This document shows, piece after piece, positions 21,086 to 34,367 of a stretch of 64,000 nt of DNA. The stretch spans positions 10,121,878 to 10,185,877 of the forward strand of contig CM061139.1 of assembly GCA_030789695.1 (NCBI GenBank). The letters are read 5' to 3'. The stretch's first letter is position 1. Each line of letters begins with the position of its first letter. Under the pieces are notes generated by a model, which saw only the letters and a program-made list of their open reading frames with translations, ran no database searches and was not told the origin of the DNA. This DNA comes from Scilla litardierei. Its lineage: Eukaryota > Streptophyta > Magnoliopsida > Asparagales > Asparagaceae. A program made the position numbers and the translations under genes.

Positions 21086-23410
21086 GTACCAAGAAAAGAA
21101 AAATGGATCTTAGATAGTGCCTGTTCAAAACACATGACATGAAACATCAATCTTCTTTCAACCATTCAATATAGAGATGGAAGCTCAGTAACCTTTGGTG
21201 ATAACAACAAAGGAAGAATCATAGGCATTGGAACAGTTGGAAACTCCGATCAACCTATCATTGAGAACATACTCCTGGTTGATGGTTTGAAACATAATTT
21301 GCTTTCCATTAGTCAATTATGTGATAAAGATTTTAAAATTGTTGTTGAACATGACTGTATCGTTTATAATTCTGATATGTCTTCTATCTTGTTTCGTGGC
21401 AAGTGTAAGAATAATATTTATATCTTATGCATGTCAGTTACCACTCGCAATCACTGTTTGATGATTTCATCAGACGATACACTTTTATGGCACAAATGTT
21501 TTGGACACACCAATTTCAAAAATCTTGCACACATTTCAAAACACAAGTTAGTTATTGGAATGCCAAATATTTCATTCAAACACAAACATTTTTGTGATGA
21601 TTGTCAATAAGGAAAAATGCACAAATCTTCTTTTAAATCAAAGGACATCATCTCAACAAGAGACCTTTAGAACTCCTACAGTTGGATTTATTTGGTCCTT
21701 CAAGAGTAGCCTCTTTGAATAAAAGTAGATATGCATTTGTTATTATTGATGATTATTCACGACACACGGGTTTTATTCTTACATAATAAGAATGATGCTT
21801 TCGAAGAATTTTCCATCTTTTGTAAAAAGATTCAAAAGATCAAATCCGCAAACATTGTTACTATTTGTAGTGATCATGGGGGAGAATTTGAGAATGAATC
21901 CTTTACTAAGTTTTGTAATGAAAATGGTATTACTCACAATTTTTGTTTTCCACGTGCTACACAACAAAATGGTGTTATAGAAAGGAAAAATAGAACTCTT
22001 AAAGAATGTGCCAGAACAATGCTTTGTGATAGTAACTTACCAAAATATTTTTGGTCAGAAGCTATTGCAACCGCTTATTACATCTTGAACAAAGTTCTTA
22101 TAAGACCAATTCTAAACAAAACCTATTTTGAATTATTCTTCGATCATATTCCACGAGCATCTTATTTTAAAGTGTTTGGATGTAAATGTTTCATTCTTAA
22201 CACTAGAGATGCACTTGACAAATTTGATTCTAAATCTGATGAAGGAATTTTTGTTGGATACTCAACACGTAGTAAAGCCTACAGAGTTTTCAATAAAAGA
22301 ACTTCAGCAGTTGAAGAATCATTGCATGTCACTTTTGATGAGACCCCCTCATCTAATTCTCGACATCGATGATGAAGAGAATTTATTACCAGTAATTAAA
22401 TATTTTGATGATGCTAAACTTAATGATGATGGTGCTACTAACCCTTCTATTGAGTCTATTTCAGATCTTCCAAAAGCATTTACACAAGTTCCAAATCATC
22501 CATTAGATTTAATCATTGGAGACATCACAGATGGAGTGAAAACTCGCCGACAGATAGAACAAATGACACATTGTGCATTTCTATCATCCATTGAACCAAA
22601 GAACATTAATGATGCTTGTAATGATAGTTCATGGATCATGGCTATGCAGGAAGAACTCAACCAATTCCAAAGGAATGGTGTTTGGGAATTAGTTACTCGA
22701 CATTCAGATCATCCAGTTATTGGTACCAATTGGGTAATCAAAAATAAGTTGGATGAATCTGGACAGGTAATAAGAAACAAGGAATGATTTTTTGCACAAG
22801 GTTATAATCAAGAAGAAGGTATTAATTATGAAGAAACCTATGCACCAGTTGCTCGCCTTGAATCTATGAGAATGTTATTATCTTATGCATGTTTTAGAAA
22901 TTTTAAATTATTTCATATGGACGTTAAGAGTGCTTTTTTCAACGGATTTCTTAAAGAAGAAGTCTATGTTGAACAACCTCCTGGTTTCCATCATGAAAAT
23001 CTAGATAATCATGTTTTCAAGTTAAGAAAAGCTTTATATGGTCATAAGCAAGCACCTCGTGCTTGGTATGAAAGACTTAAAAGTTATCTTTTGAATTCTG
23101 CTTATTCTATTGGTAAAATTGATTCTACTTTATTCATCAAAAATATAGGTTCAGATATAATTATTATTCAAATATATGTTGATGATATTATATTTGGTTC
23201 ACTTAATGAATCTCTTTGTCAAGATTTTTCCACAATTATGTGAAAAGAATTTGAAATGTGTCATATGGGTGAACTCACCTACTTCCTTGGTCTTCAAATC
23301 AAGCAAATGAAGGAAGACATATTCATCCACCAAAGCAAGTATTCAAAAGAACTCATCAAATGCTTTGGACTTGAACATTCTTCAGACAAGTCCACTCCTA
23401 TCAAATGCTT
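21086..23410 (+). pseudogene. Broken pol of Cop-1 (protease, integrase, partial RT)
   Basis: Protease: WILDSACSKHMT with active Asp at 21113 and a stop directly after it. Integrase zinc finger: H-H-C-C between about 21488 and 21610 (WHKCFGH, CDDC). The catalytic core is broken at about 21610-21740 where the first Asp lies. It then shows CSDHGGEFEN (second Asp) and QNGVIERKNRT (Glu) at about 21870-21990. A frameshift near 22340 leads to the RT. RT: ELVTRHSDHPVIGTNWV, a stop near 22786, FHMDVKSAFFNG, and YVDD at 23175-23186. Another stop lies near 23243. The RT ends at 23410 without RNase H. Confidence 0.9.
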
Positions 23411-25707
23411 AGTCAAAATCATTCTCATTTAATCAAAAAAAATCTTTCCTCTTATACTCTTAAAACCCTAACCCTATTGCAAACCCAGCCACCACCTTTT
23501 CTTTCATTTCATTGTGTGCAAACAAAATAACACCCTAGAGCCCTAAAAATATTAAACCCCAACTATAGCCCTAAGCTATCACTCACGCACCCCCAGCCCA
23601 CACAAAAATAAAACCTTGTTCTTAAACCCAAGGAGAAGTCTGGGCTATCACGTGTACAACCCGAGCCCCAGCTCTACAAACTTTCGAACCTATGCTCATA
23701 ATCTCATGAAACCAACCATTCACATATTAAAACCCATACTAAAATAAAACCCATTCCCAGGCCTCACGTGTTGTCATGTAACCTAACCCCTACAAATTTT
23801 TTAATAGTGAACCCTACCCTCTTATTTCCCCACAGAAGCCGCACCCTACTATTTTAAACTCAAACCTAGCCACATCTCTTCTACAGGCCGCACCGTCCTA
23901 TATCAAACCCTAGAGCTTCTCCCCTACAGCAAAACACCAAAACCCTCGCCGCAAGCCACCTCCACCGCCGTCCAGAAACCCCAGGGCGCCCAGTCTCCCT
24001 CCACCTTCCTCCTCCACTCACCGCCAACCACAACCCCACCTCCGGCCATCACCCCTCTGCATGTAACCTCCCCTCTCTCCCTCTCATCTCAGCCGCCCCC
24101 TATAACCCTAAGCACGCGCACATCTTCTCCAGGCCGTGCGCCACGTCCGAGCAACCCAGCGATCCTCCCTTCCTCCTCCTCATGCGCAAGCCCTAGCCCC
24201 TACAACCCATCCTCTCACTTACTATACCCGTACGCAGCCTCGTCAGCCACCAGCACCTCATCCCTCGACCCACTAGGTCACCGACCAGTCTCCTCACGAA
24301 GCCCGACAACCCCACACTCCGGCCACCCTGCAGACCACCATTTCACCTCCTCCGCACCCTGTTCTCCCATGATCCAGCGACCTCCAGGCCGCGAAAACCC
24401 ATCCTCTCACTTCTCAATGCCTGCCACCCTTTAGATCTGCCGCCAACTCCTCTCCAAGGCCCCGAAAGCTGCCTGCAACCCTTTCGGCGACCCACAGTCG
24501 CCGCTGTCCACCCCGTCGCTGTCATCGTCGCTGTTTTGGGGTCGTACTCGTCGCCGCTACCCATAGCTGCATCCCGACCCTTCTCTGCATCATCTGTTGG
24601 TAGATATATCCCTTACTAAGCTTTAACCACACTACAGGATATGAAAACTTAATAAAAATCAGATTATTAGATGTCGTAGAGAATTATTTTAACGTTGTTA
24701 TGTTGGAAACAACCTAATTCTGTTATATGTTTAATCAAACCAGAGAACCGGTCACACTGTAGTATAGTGCTCGTCGAGACGAACCCAACGACCCCAAGTT
24801 CATCAAAAACAGGAAAGTGTACAATTTGTTATAAATTTTTGAAGCTCAAAGTTAAAAACGTCTTTTTCACTTAAAGCTGAATAATGTGAAATTTACCTGT
24901 GAAATGACGCACATGAAAAATACCATGATGTTCTAGGCTGAAAATGTGACACATCGATATATAACTCCACATGTTTATGTTTTAAGATTGGTAATGAAAA
25001 ATGATTGTTTGTAGCATGTTCACTAAACAACCCGTAAATCTCATTATTTTAAATTGCTGTAAATGTTGTTAGATGAGAATTTCTAATGATTATTGTGATG
25101 CACACCTTGCTTGTAAACACGTTACCAGAATGAAAATTAATGGAACTTCTAGCCAATGATTGAATTCGTGAATTCGAGCGCCTCAAAGGAAAATCTTGAT
25201 TTCGTGATGTCGTGTGAGTCGACTAGGCTGGCTCATGTTCCAGCACAACTTTTGGGTTGGGTTAGGGTTGAGCGGCCACTAAGCGTATGAAGGGATCCTC
25301 TCTTCAAGAGCACCACCCGCATGCGGTGGGTAGCGTCAATCACGGAAGTACCCCCGTGAGAAGAACGATTCACTCATCACGTCTTAAAGGCAAGAACCAT
25401 ATGAGAGATAGAAAACAGTGACACAGAACTTGAACTCTTTTATGTTATCAGTTGAACACTAGAATTGCCATGTTAACAACAATCACAAAATTGCCATGTT
25501 CATTAATGCTTGTCTTTAAATTTTCTAGAGCTGCCAAGTTTAGGAGTACTTTACTTTACTTTAAAATTTGCCATGATTATAACCATGCTGATGTCATCTT
25601 GTACAAACAATTAATGCTTCATAATTTATTTCTATTTTTACACTTTTCCTTGGTCGTCTCACCTCTTCTTACAGACCCTTGCTGACATACATTTGTGTTT
25701 TTGAATG
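23411..25707 (+). repeat. LARD-1 left LTR, first part
   Basis: Matches 39440-41016 and then 51312-52015 of the right LTR with many substitutions. It contains several telo-box-like AAACCCTA motifs (near 23462 and 23906), a C-rich leader-like region (23930-24590) with no credible protein, and the conserved hairpin module at 25227-25359. It is cut at 25707 by LARD-2. Confidence 0.85.
25227..25359 (+). other. Conserved hairpin module in the LARD-1 LTR
   Basis: Three stems: GCTGG/CCAGC (25227-25244), CCACC/GGTGG (25313-25329) and TCACGG/CCGTGA (25340-25359). The same order occurs in LARD-2, where the first stem is GCCGG/CCGGC, a paired change. It is embedded in a block of about 190 bp that is more conserved between the two LARD LTRs than its surroundings. 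Confidence 0.65.
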
Positions 25708-28541
25708 TGTAACGACCGCTGTCTGGTTGTACGTATTTTTGTGTGTGCATATGTTGTTTTTGTTAGCGTATATTCGTATTAGCCTTCATTATTGTTTTTC
25801 CGTAGCTCGGACGCGTGACCGGACCTCGTAATCACGATCCCCTCCGAGGCGTGATCGCCCCGATGCCTTCCTTTTAATTTTTGGATGTCGGGGCACAAAC
25901 TTATAATAATCCATTGTTATTATTATATTAGCTTAGATTTATAAATAATATATAATGATTATTAAACTCTATTTTATGTTTCTGAAGTTCGGATGGTGGG
26001 TGGGTTACGTATTAAAATTTTAATAATCAAAATCTTATAACCTTATAATAACATTAGTTATTAATCTTATTAAACCTTTGTCATTAAAAGACCTAACACA
26101 ACCCCTTTACTTGTTGTCACTTCCCAATTGGGACCAAAGCAAATACTATGTTGTGGGTACAACGGAAGAAATCAAAGTGTAGTTGAAGACGAATCCTAAA
26201 TTTCGGTTAGAATCAAATCTTTAAAAAAATAAAATAAAAATAAATCCTTTTGAAACAAACTTATTATAAAATCCTAACCAACATCAGATTGCAGGTTCAA
26301 CCCTCAACCACTCCCCACTTCCCACGTCACCTTGTTTCACGCATAAGCCCACTCCCCCACGTGAAGGCACCCTCAACCTATATTATTAAAAACCAATCTA
26401 AAGGCTAACTTCATAGCACCGTACCCTAAAATCTTTTATAAATAATAACCCAAGCTTACTAGCAACTCTCTCTCATTCGTACTGTCCCTCACCTCAGTTC
26501 TATTAAAATAAAACCCTAGAGCATTTTTTTATCCTAGCCTTCTCTCTACCCGAGCACAGCCACCCTACCCAGCGTTCTCTCCACGTCCACGCAACCACAG
26601 CCCGAACTTCTCCACTGCCACGCCCGAACTCCTCCTCGCGGCAACAACCTCGCAAACCCGTAGATCTTCCTCTTCCCCTCCTCTTCTCCACAACCTCTCC
26701 ACGCAAAGCTCTCCAAGCCGTGTACCTCCAGGCCGAGCCCCCACCTTCATCTCCAGCCCACGCAAAGCTCTCCAGGCAGTGATCCCCCTTCAGCAACTCC
26801 CCACAGATCCGAACACCCTCAGTGCCATCTCCAACATCTCCACGGCAGCACCCACAGCCCAGGCACGCTACAACAGCTCCACGTCCTTAGATCTGACGCC
26901 GACAGCCCCCGGAGCGCGCTGACAGTCGCTGTCCGTCACCTACACGCTGCCGCTATAAGTTCGGAGAGTAGACGTCAAAGTTCCAGCCCCGTACGCGTCG
27001 TCGTCGCTCGTGGACGTCGTCCGATCCCTCGCTACACCCCAGGTTGGTAGATCTACCCCCTAAAACTCTCAACCCACACCGTAAAGTAGAGAAACCTAAT
27101 AAAACATGTTGATTAGACATCGTAGGAGCTCTTGCAAATCTGACCTGAACTGAAAAACGACAATTCTGATTTTATTTTCTGCCAAAACAGCGAACCGAAC
27201 CCTCCACGACGTAGTACTCGTCGAGACGATTCCAACGACACCAAGAACGTCAAAAACAGGCGAGTGTATGATTTGTTATGATTTTTAGAAGTTTCGGCAC
27301 GTTTACGCCGCCTTCATGTAATGCTGGATAACCTGAAATTGTGACGTGAAATAACGTAGGAAAGTGACACTATAATAACCAGGACAAAATTTGGGATCCA
27401 ACGGTATATCATACGATATATCCCCAATTTAAACTACTAGAGAAAGAAATTGTTTCTGTAGCAAGTTGAACAAAAAGGACGAAATCGTCATTATTTGAAA
27501 TTACGGTAACGGTCGTTCGACCCGTTTCCGCTTTGCAGAACTGTCACCATAAAACTTAATATTGTCAACAATGAAATTCAGTGAGTCTTGACATGATTAA
27601 CAATATGGACATCGTGAAATCGTGCGCCTCGAAGGCGGTATCGTGATATCGTGATGTCGTGTGAGTCGACTAGGCCGGCTCGTGTTCCGGCAAAACTTTT
27701 GGGTGGGGTTAGGGTTGAGCGGTCACTGGGCGTATGAAAGGTACTCTCCTCAAGAACACCACCCGACGCGGTGGGTTAGTGTCAATCACGGTAAGCCCCC
27801 GTGAGAGGAACGACCTTCTCATCACGACCTAAAGGCGAGAACCCTAGATTAGATGTGAATTCTTGACATGGACATTGCAACGCTAACTTGGTCATCTTGA
27901 AATTGAAAAGCTAGCGAACTCAGTGAAATCCCAACTTTAATCTTGCAACCGTCTAGAACTGCATGCTAGGATTGTTCGTTTTCCGTTTCTATAAATTGTT
28001 CAATATTTAATTGCTGCAGTCGTTTTTCTTAAATTATTAAATGCTTCTAAAAAATTCATATATCTGTCATATACTTCGCCTTGGGATGCTAACTTTTCTT
28101 GCAGACCCCTAGCTGACATACATTCATGTTTGTGGATGTATGTCAGGTTCAGAGCTTGAGTACCAGGAGGACCAGTACGCGACGCCTGACTTGGAGAGCC
28201 AGAGTTGTCGAAGACGCCGAGACGTTTTCTGTAGAAGACTAGAGTCTCTTTTCCTTCATTGCTTTGAGTTTTAGTTTAGTTCCTTGTAGTAGGATTAGTG
28301 TTTGGTTGTGGTTTCCTTTGGCCATGCTGAGGCCCTGTTGTTTTATTTTCTGTACGAACAATTCTGGAAGTGCCCATTTAATTTAATGAAATGTTTTCTG
28401 GTTGTTCTGATACGCAAATGCAAGGACCATTTTTTGTGTTTTTATCACAGACGCTTATTGAACTCGAGCTTCACCGCTCCAGTTCAAGCGGACCGCGTAA
28501 CGCCCTTGCTTCCGGTGTCTTTTGGGAAGCGGGGCGTAACA
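25708..28541 (+). repeat. LARD-2 5' LTR
   Basis: TATA box TATAAATA at 26437-26444, then a CT-rich leader and telo-box AAACCCTA near 26512. Hairpin module: GCCGG/CCGGC at 27674-27691, CCACC/GGTGG at 27759-27774, TCACGG/CCGTGA at 27786-27804. An 11-bp perfect stem CTGACATACAT/ATGTATGTCAG spans 28113-28146. A polypyrimidine plus CTTGCAG just before 28102 resembles a splice acceptor. The short predicted peptides in this LTR have no known domain. Confidence 0.9.
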
Positions 28542-31533
28542 GGTTTTAGTGGTGGCCCATGCAGGTCTTGCAAATGCGAAATTCAGAACAATGAGAACAC
28601 TCTTCGTTAGCCAAAACACCCAGAATTAGTTCGTACGCGAAATTACTCGAATGTCTTGTCTCAGCACGATAGGAAACCAATACCAGGATGATAGGAATAG
28701 ATAAACGCTTGTGCTCGTTAGTTACACACCCTTGCCATGACTTAGTATTATCATCCTCGGAGTCACCCTAGCTATTCTCTGATCTTATTAAGTTTCGTTA
28801 GTCGTTCGCTTAGAATCACCGAATCTAGGGCCAACCGAACGTAGCGATCATCGCTGTGCAAGTCGAACCCGAGACGCCTGCAATGAGTAGACTCCGTAGC
28901 GTAGGGTATTCCTGATATATTGATAAGATCTCGATCTCGATCCTCAACGAACCCTTACCCAACTTCCCTAACGCAGTCTAATTCGTTGATGAACCTTAGT
29001 GCCAAACCTTAGCCGACCCAATGATTATTTCCCCCTGACTTTACTGCTTTCCTAACCATTGCACTTTCATACTGGTGATTGTAGGAAGCCATTATAGCGT
29101 ATTCATTGAGTTACCTCTTAGTCGTCCTTACGTTTCAATTGTCGAACCTGATTCTTGTCCTCGATTCACATAAACCCTTCAGACCCGCCATCTTTAACCT
29201 TGAACCTCTCCTTCTAAAAAGTATTTTCGATATTTCATTTATTCTTCGCGAAGTTTAAAGCTCCTTCGAAAACTTTTACTTAGATTTTCTATACTTCAGT
29301 CGACCTGAACCCGACCTTGATTATGAAACTCTTTTGACACAATCCTTAGTTGTTATCTTATAGCAATTCTCTAATATACACCTTCCTCACTTATACTGCA
29401 CATAGCCTTATATAGCTACTCTATTTTTCTCTGGAATTGAACTTAAAAAAACGTTATTTCTATTTCACTAGCTCAAATTATTATCCCCTTTTCTTACTAA
29501 CAGATCTCAGAACAATCATGCATACTTTTAAAATACGTCCCTAAGTTAAATAGAATTTCAAAATCCTGTGTGTTAGTTTTATAATCATTGTCTTCAAATA
29601 TTTTAAGAAAAGAAAATTTTCTGTTTTCTTTTTACAAGCCTATTTTTCATTTGTAAAACAAGCACTACGACACTATGCACATATTACTCCTCACATATTA
29701 TTTGACTGATCACATTTTACGTTTTAACTCCGACCATATGCTCACTGTTTTACGTAAGTTATGACGATATCGTTATTATTATACACGTCTTTATCTTCTT
29801 ATTTGTGTTCATAAATATTTTATCTCACCCAACCGACTAACCTCTTATCCATCTCCCATTTGGAACTGTCCATCACAACATTAACTCGTTGCCTCGTTCA
29901 ACTCGGAATCCTACCCTATTACTTAGTTATCAGATTGGTGCTTATCATTGCTTAGTTAGACCATTAGCATTGATTATAGTGTAGTTATGGTGCATGTATA
30001 TAAATAGTGGGTGTGGACCCGTGTGTGTTAATCTTTAAGTACCATCTAGGTATAAGTGTGTTTACCCTTAATGTATTAGTTTGGTGTGATTGTCTATTGG
30101 GTCTTATGTGCATGTACAGTAATATGTGATATATATGCATATAGTCGAGTATAAAGTAGCAAGTGTTATATTTCTAATTAGGCGAGTGATTAGCTATATC
30201 ACTATAGGAATATCAGTACATATTAGATTTGGTTTTGGCTAGTTACTAGGGGTATATATCTTAGTCGTACTTGTTAATGGTTGAAATTGTATGCTAGTAC
30301 AGAAATATGCGAGTTAAGTGTATGATAATAAGTGTACGTATAGTTATGTGTGCAGATTTATTGTGTGATTTATATGTTAGAATGTCTGGCGTGTACTCGT
30401 GCGTATATATGTATGTGGTTAGTTATAGGTGTGTATGTAAATATATATTGTATGGACAAGCTGTGTGTTTTATATATAGTAGGATTGATATAGTTACCCC
30501 TACGGGATGATGTATGAGCATGTGTATAGCAGGAAGTATTTATAGTCGTATGTTTGTGACTACATATATGAATGTATGTAATGTTATACCAGCCCTATGT
30601 AAACTACCATGGTTGTGAATACCGGTGCGTATATATAACTGTTCTATATAGATATGAGGTGTGCGTGTGGTAGTGTGAGTATGTATATGTGTGTAAAATG
30701 AATGTATGTATAAGTATTTGAAATTGTGTGATATATGAATAGGTATATGCATATGGATGTATATTGTCTCATTATAATGTGTGTATGATTGGGGTAAATG
30801 ACCTTAGTGTCTAAGTCCACTCACCCCTACGTCGGCCTATTTAAGGAAGTCTGAGGACAGACTTGACCTTAAGATGGGTAGATTACGATGACCCTAGTAC
30901 TATGAGTAAGGCGTATATAAATCTGTGTTGGGTGTAAGGTAATACGTGCATGTATATATGTGTAGTGATATGTACTATAATGTGTATGTGGTAATATGCG
31001 GTATGTAAAAGTGGTTGTACGATTGAAGTGTTAATTGACTAAGAATAATTGTATTTATGTGTTAGTGGTATATGTAAGTGACATATGGTACTATATCATT
31101 ATAGATAGTGAGTGTATAAGATGTATGATAATGTATTGTGTGTTAGTAATGATGTGAGTGTGCAAGGTGGCGGCGTACTTACAACTAGGAAATTGATGTG
31201 GTGGTGTAGTAAAGTGTTACTATCCACCCGAGTATAATATCAGTTGGATTATATTTATAGGATGCTATTATATTGGACGTATTATGTTAATTTGTAATTG
31301 GTAATGCATGTACGTGTGTTGTTACTACTATTAGCCTGGACGTTGGTTAAGGTTATCGGTAGCAATACTATTAGTGTTGTTACTAGTATTAGTAATACTA
31401 TTTGGATAGGGTATGATAGTTAGTTATGGCGTGTATGCTTTAGAAGAGGAGATACGAGCGTTACCCCTTACGTTTTCCCCGTATCTTAGTCGATAAGATT
31501 CCGAGGACGGAATCGTTCTTAAGGTGGGTAGGA
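28542..31533 (+). other. LARD-2 internal non-coding region
   Basis: No ORF of note. It starts AGGTTTTAGTGGTG, also found just after the LARD-1 left LTR, so this may be a primer site; I cannot match it to a tRNA. The left half is C-rich and the right half G-rich, switching near 29930. It ends in GGACGGAATCGTTC, then TTAAGGTGGGTAGGA as polypurine tract before the 3' LTR. Confidence 0.75.
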
Positions 31534-34367
31534 TGTAACGACCGCTGTCTGGTTGTACGTATTTTTGTGTGTGCATATGTTGTTTTTGTTAGCGTATATT
31601 CGTATTAGCCTTCATTATTGTTTTTCCGTAGCTCGGACGCGTGACCGGACCTCGTAATCACGATCCCCTCCGAGGCGTGATCGCCCCGATGCCTTCCTTT
31701 TAATTTTTGGATGTCGGGGCACAAACTTATAATAATCCATTGTTATTATTATATTAGCTTAGATTTATAAATAATATATAATGATTATTAAACTCTATTT
31801 TATGTTTCTGAAGTTCGGATGGTGGGTGGGTTACGTATTAAAATTTTAATAATCAAAATCTTATAACCTTATAATAACATTAGTTATTAATCTTATTAAA
31901 CCTTTGTCATTAAAAGACCTAACACAACCCCTTTACTTGTTGTCACTTCCCAATTGGGACCAAAGCAAATACTATGTTGTGGGTACAACGGAAGAAATCA
32001 AAGTGTAGTTGAAGACGAATCCTAAATTTCGGTTAGAATCAAATCTTTAAAAAAATAAAATAAAAATAAATCCTTTTGAAACAAACTTATTATAAAATCC
32101 TAACCAACATCAGATTGCAGGTTCAACCCTCAACCACTCCCCACTTCCCACGTCACCTTGTTTCACGCATAAGCCCACTCCCCCACGTGAAGGCACCCTC
32201 AACCTATATTATTAAAAACCAATCTAAAGGCTAACTTCATAGCACCGTACCCTAAAATCTTTTATAAATAATAACCCAAGCTTACTAGCAACTCTCTCTC
32301 ATTCGTACTGTCCCTCACCTCAGTTCTATTAAAATAAAACCCTAGAGCATTTTTTTATCCTAGCCTTCTCTCTACCCGAGCACAGCCACCCTACCCAGCG
32401 TTTTCTCCACGTCCACGCAACCACAGCCCGAACTTCTCCACTGCCACGCCCGAACTCCTCCTCGCGGCAACAACCTCGCAAACCCGTAGATCTTCCTCTT
32501 CCCCTCCTCTTCTCCACAACCTCTCCACGCAAAGCTCTCCAAGCCGTGTACCTCCAGGCCGAGCCCCCACCTTCATCTCCAGCCCACGCAAAGCTCTCCA
32601 GGCCGTGATCCCCCTTCAGCAACTCCCCACAGATCCGAACACCCTCAGTGCCATCTCCAACATCTCCACGGCAGCACCCACAGCCCAGGCACGCTACAAC
32701 AGCTCCACGTCCTTAGATCTGACGCCGACAGCCCCCGGAGCGCGCTGACAGTCGCTGTCCGTCACCTACACGCTGCCGCTACAAGTTCGGAGAGTAGACG
32801 TCAAAGTTCCAGCCCCGTACGCGTCGTCGTCGCTCGTGGACGTCGTCCGATCCCTCGCTACACCCCAGGTTGGTAGATCTACCCCCTAAAACTCTCAACC
32901 CACACCGTAAAGTAGAGAAACCTAATAAAACATGTTGATTAGACATCGTAGGAGCTCTTGCAAATCTGACCTGAACTGAAAAACGACAATTCTGATTTTA
33001 TTTTCTGCCAAAACAGCGAACCGAACCCTCCACGACGTAGTACTCGTCGAGACGATTCCAACGACACCAAGAACGTCAAAAACAGGCGAGTGTATGATTT
33101 GTTATGATTTTTAGAAGTTTCGGCACGTTTACGCCGCCTTCATGTAATGCTGGATAACCTGAAATTGTGACGTGAAATAACGTAGGAAAGTGACACTATA
33201 ATAACCAGGACAAAATTTGGGATCCAACGGTATATCATACGATATATCCCCAATTTAAACTACTAGAGAAAGAAATTGTTTCTGTAGCAAGTTGAACAAA
33301 AAGGACGAAATCGTCATTATTTGAAATTACGGTAACGGTCGTTCGACCCGTTTCCGCTTTGCAGAACTGTCACCATAAAACTTAATATTGTCAACAATGA
33401 AATTCAGTGAGTCTTGACATGATTAACAATATGGACATCGTGAAATCGTGCGCCTCGAAGGCGGTATCGTGATATCGTGATGTCGTGTGAGTCGACTAGG
33501 CCGGCTCGTGTTCCGGCAAAACTTTTGGGTGGGGTTAGGGTTGAGCGGTCACTGGGCGTATGAAAGGTACTCTCCTCAAGAACACCACCCGACGCGGTGG
33601 GTTAGTGTCAATCACGGTAAGCCCCCGTGAGAGGAACGACCTTCTCATCACGACCTAAAGGCGAGAACCCTAGATTAGATGTGAATTCTTGACATGGACA
33701 TTGCAACGCTAACTTGGTCATCTTGAAATTGAAAAGCTAGCGAACTCAGTGAAATCCCAACTTTAATCTTGCAACCGTCTAGAACTGCATGCTAGGATTG
33801 TTCGTTTTCCGTTTCTATAAATTGTTCAATATTTAATTGCTGCAGTCGTTTTTCTTAAATTATTAAATGCTTCTAAAAAATTCATATATCTGTCATATAC
33901 TTCGCCTTGGGATGCTAACTTTTCTTGCAGACCCCTAGCTGACATACATTCATGTTTGTGGATGTATGTCAGGTTCAGAGCTTGAGTACCAGGAGGACCA
34001 GTACGCGACGCCTGACTTGGAGAGCCAGAGTTGTCGAAGACGCCGAGACGTTTTCTGTAGAAGACTAGAGTCTCTTTTCCTTCATTGCTTTGAGTTTTAG
34101 TTTAGTTCCTTGTAGTAGGATTAGTGTTTGGTTGTGGTTTCCTTTGGCCATGCTGAGGCCCTGTTGTTTTATTTTCTGTACGAACAATTCTGGAAGTGCC
34201 CATTTAATTTAATGAAATGTTTTCTGGTTGTTCTGATACGCAAATGCAAGGACCATTTTTTGTGTTTTTATCACAGACGCTTATTGAACTCGAGCTTCAC
34301 CGCTCCAGTTCAAGCGGACCGCGTAACGCCCTTGCTTCCGGTGTCTTTTGGGAAGCGGGGCGTAACA
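31534..34367 (+). repeat. LARD-2 3' LTR
   Basis: Same length as the 5' LTR and nearly identical. Hairpin module copies lie near 33500-33630; the 11-bp stem is at 33939-33972. A terminal hairpin-like segment (CGCCCTTGCTTCC with GGGAAGCGGGGCG) precedes the CA end. Confidence 0.95.

Larger units (their letters stand above)
19223..23410 (+). mobile_element. Cop-1, decayed SIRE-type Ty1/copia element, truncated
   Basis: Order: last bases of a 5' LTR (19223-19237), primer site, gag, protease, integrase, RT. This integrase-before-RT order defines Ty1/copia. The element stops abruptly at 23410 inside RT, before RNase H, where LARD-1 LTR sequence begins; its 3' LTR is absent. The 5' LTR is separated from it by Ath-2. 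Long Gag with a coiled-coil tail suggests the SIRE/Maximus lineage. Confidence 0.9.
25708..34367 (+). mobile_element. LARD-2, complete non-coding LTR element inside LARD-1
   Basis: Two 2834-bp LTRs (25708-28541 and 31534-34367) flank 2992 bp of internal sequence. The target duplication GAATG is perfect at 25703-25707 and 34368-34372. LTRs begin TGTAACGACC and end GGGCGTAACA. By eye I found only about three differences between them (for example CAGCGTTCT/CAGCGTTTT), so it inserted very recently. No Gag, protease, RT or integrase sequence is present, so it must be mobilised by another element. LTR and 3' end features resemble Del/Tekay chromoviruses. Confidence 0.9.

Noticed and set aside
23460..23475. 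Telomere repeat, AACCCTAACCCTA
   Set aside because: Fewer than two units. Telo-box-like motifs recur at several places in LARD LTRs and are better seen as promoter motifs.
30000..31200. TG-rich microsatellite or Z-DNA tract
   Set aside because: The region is G/T-rich but has no long perfect repeat; it is part of the LARD-2 skew pattern.
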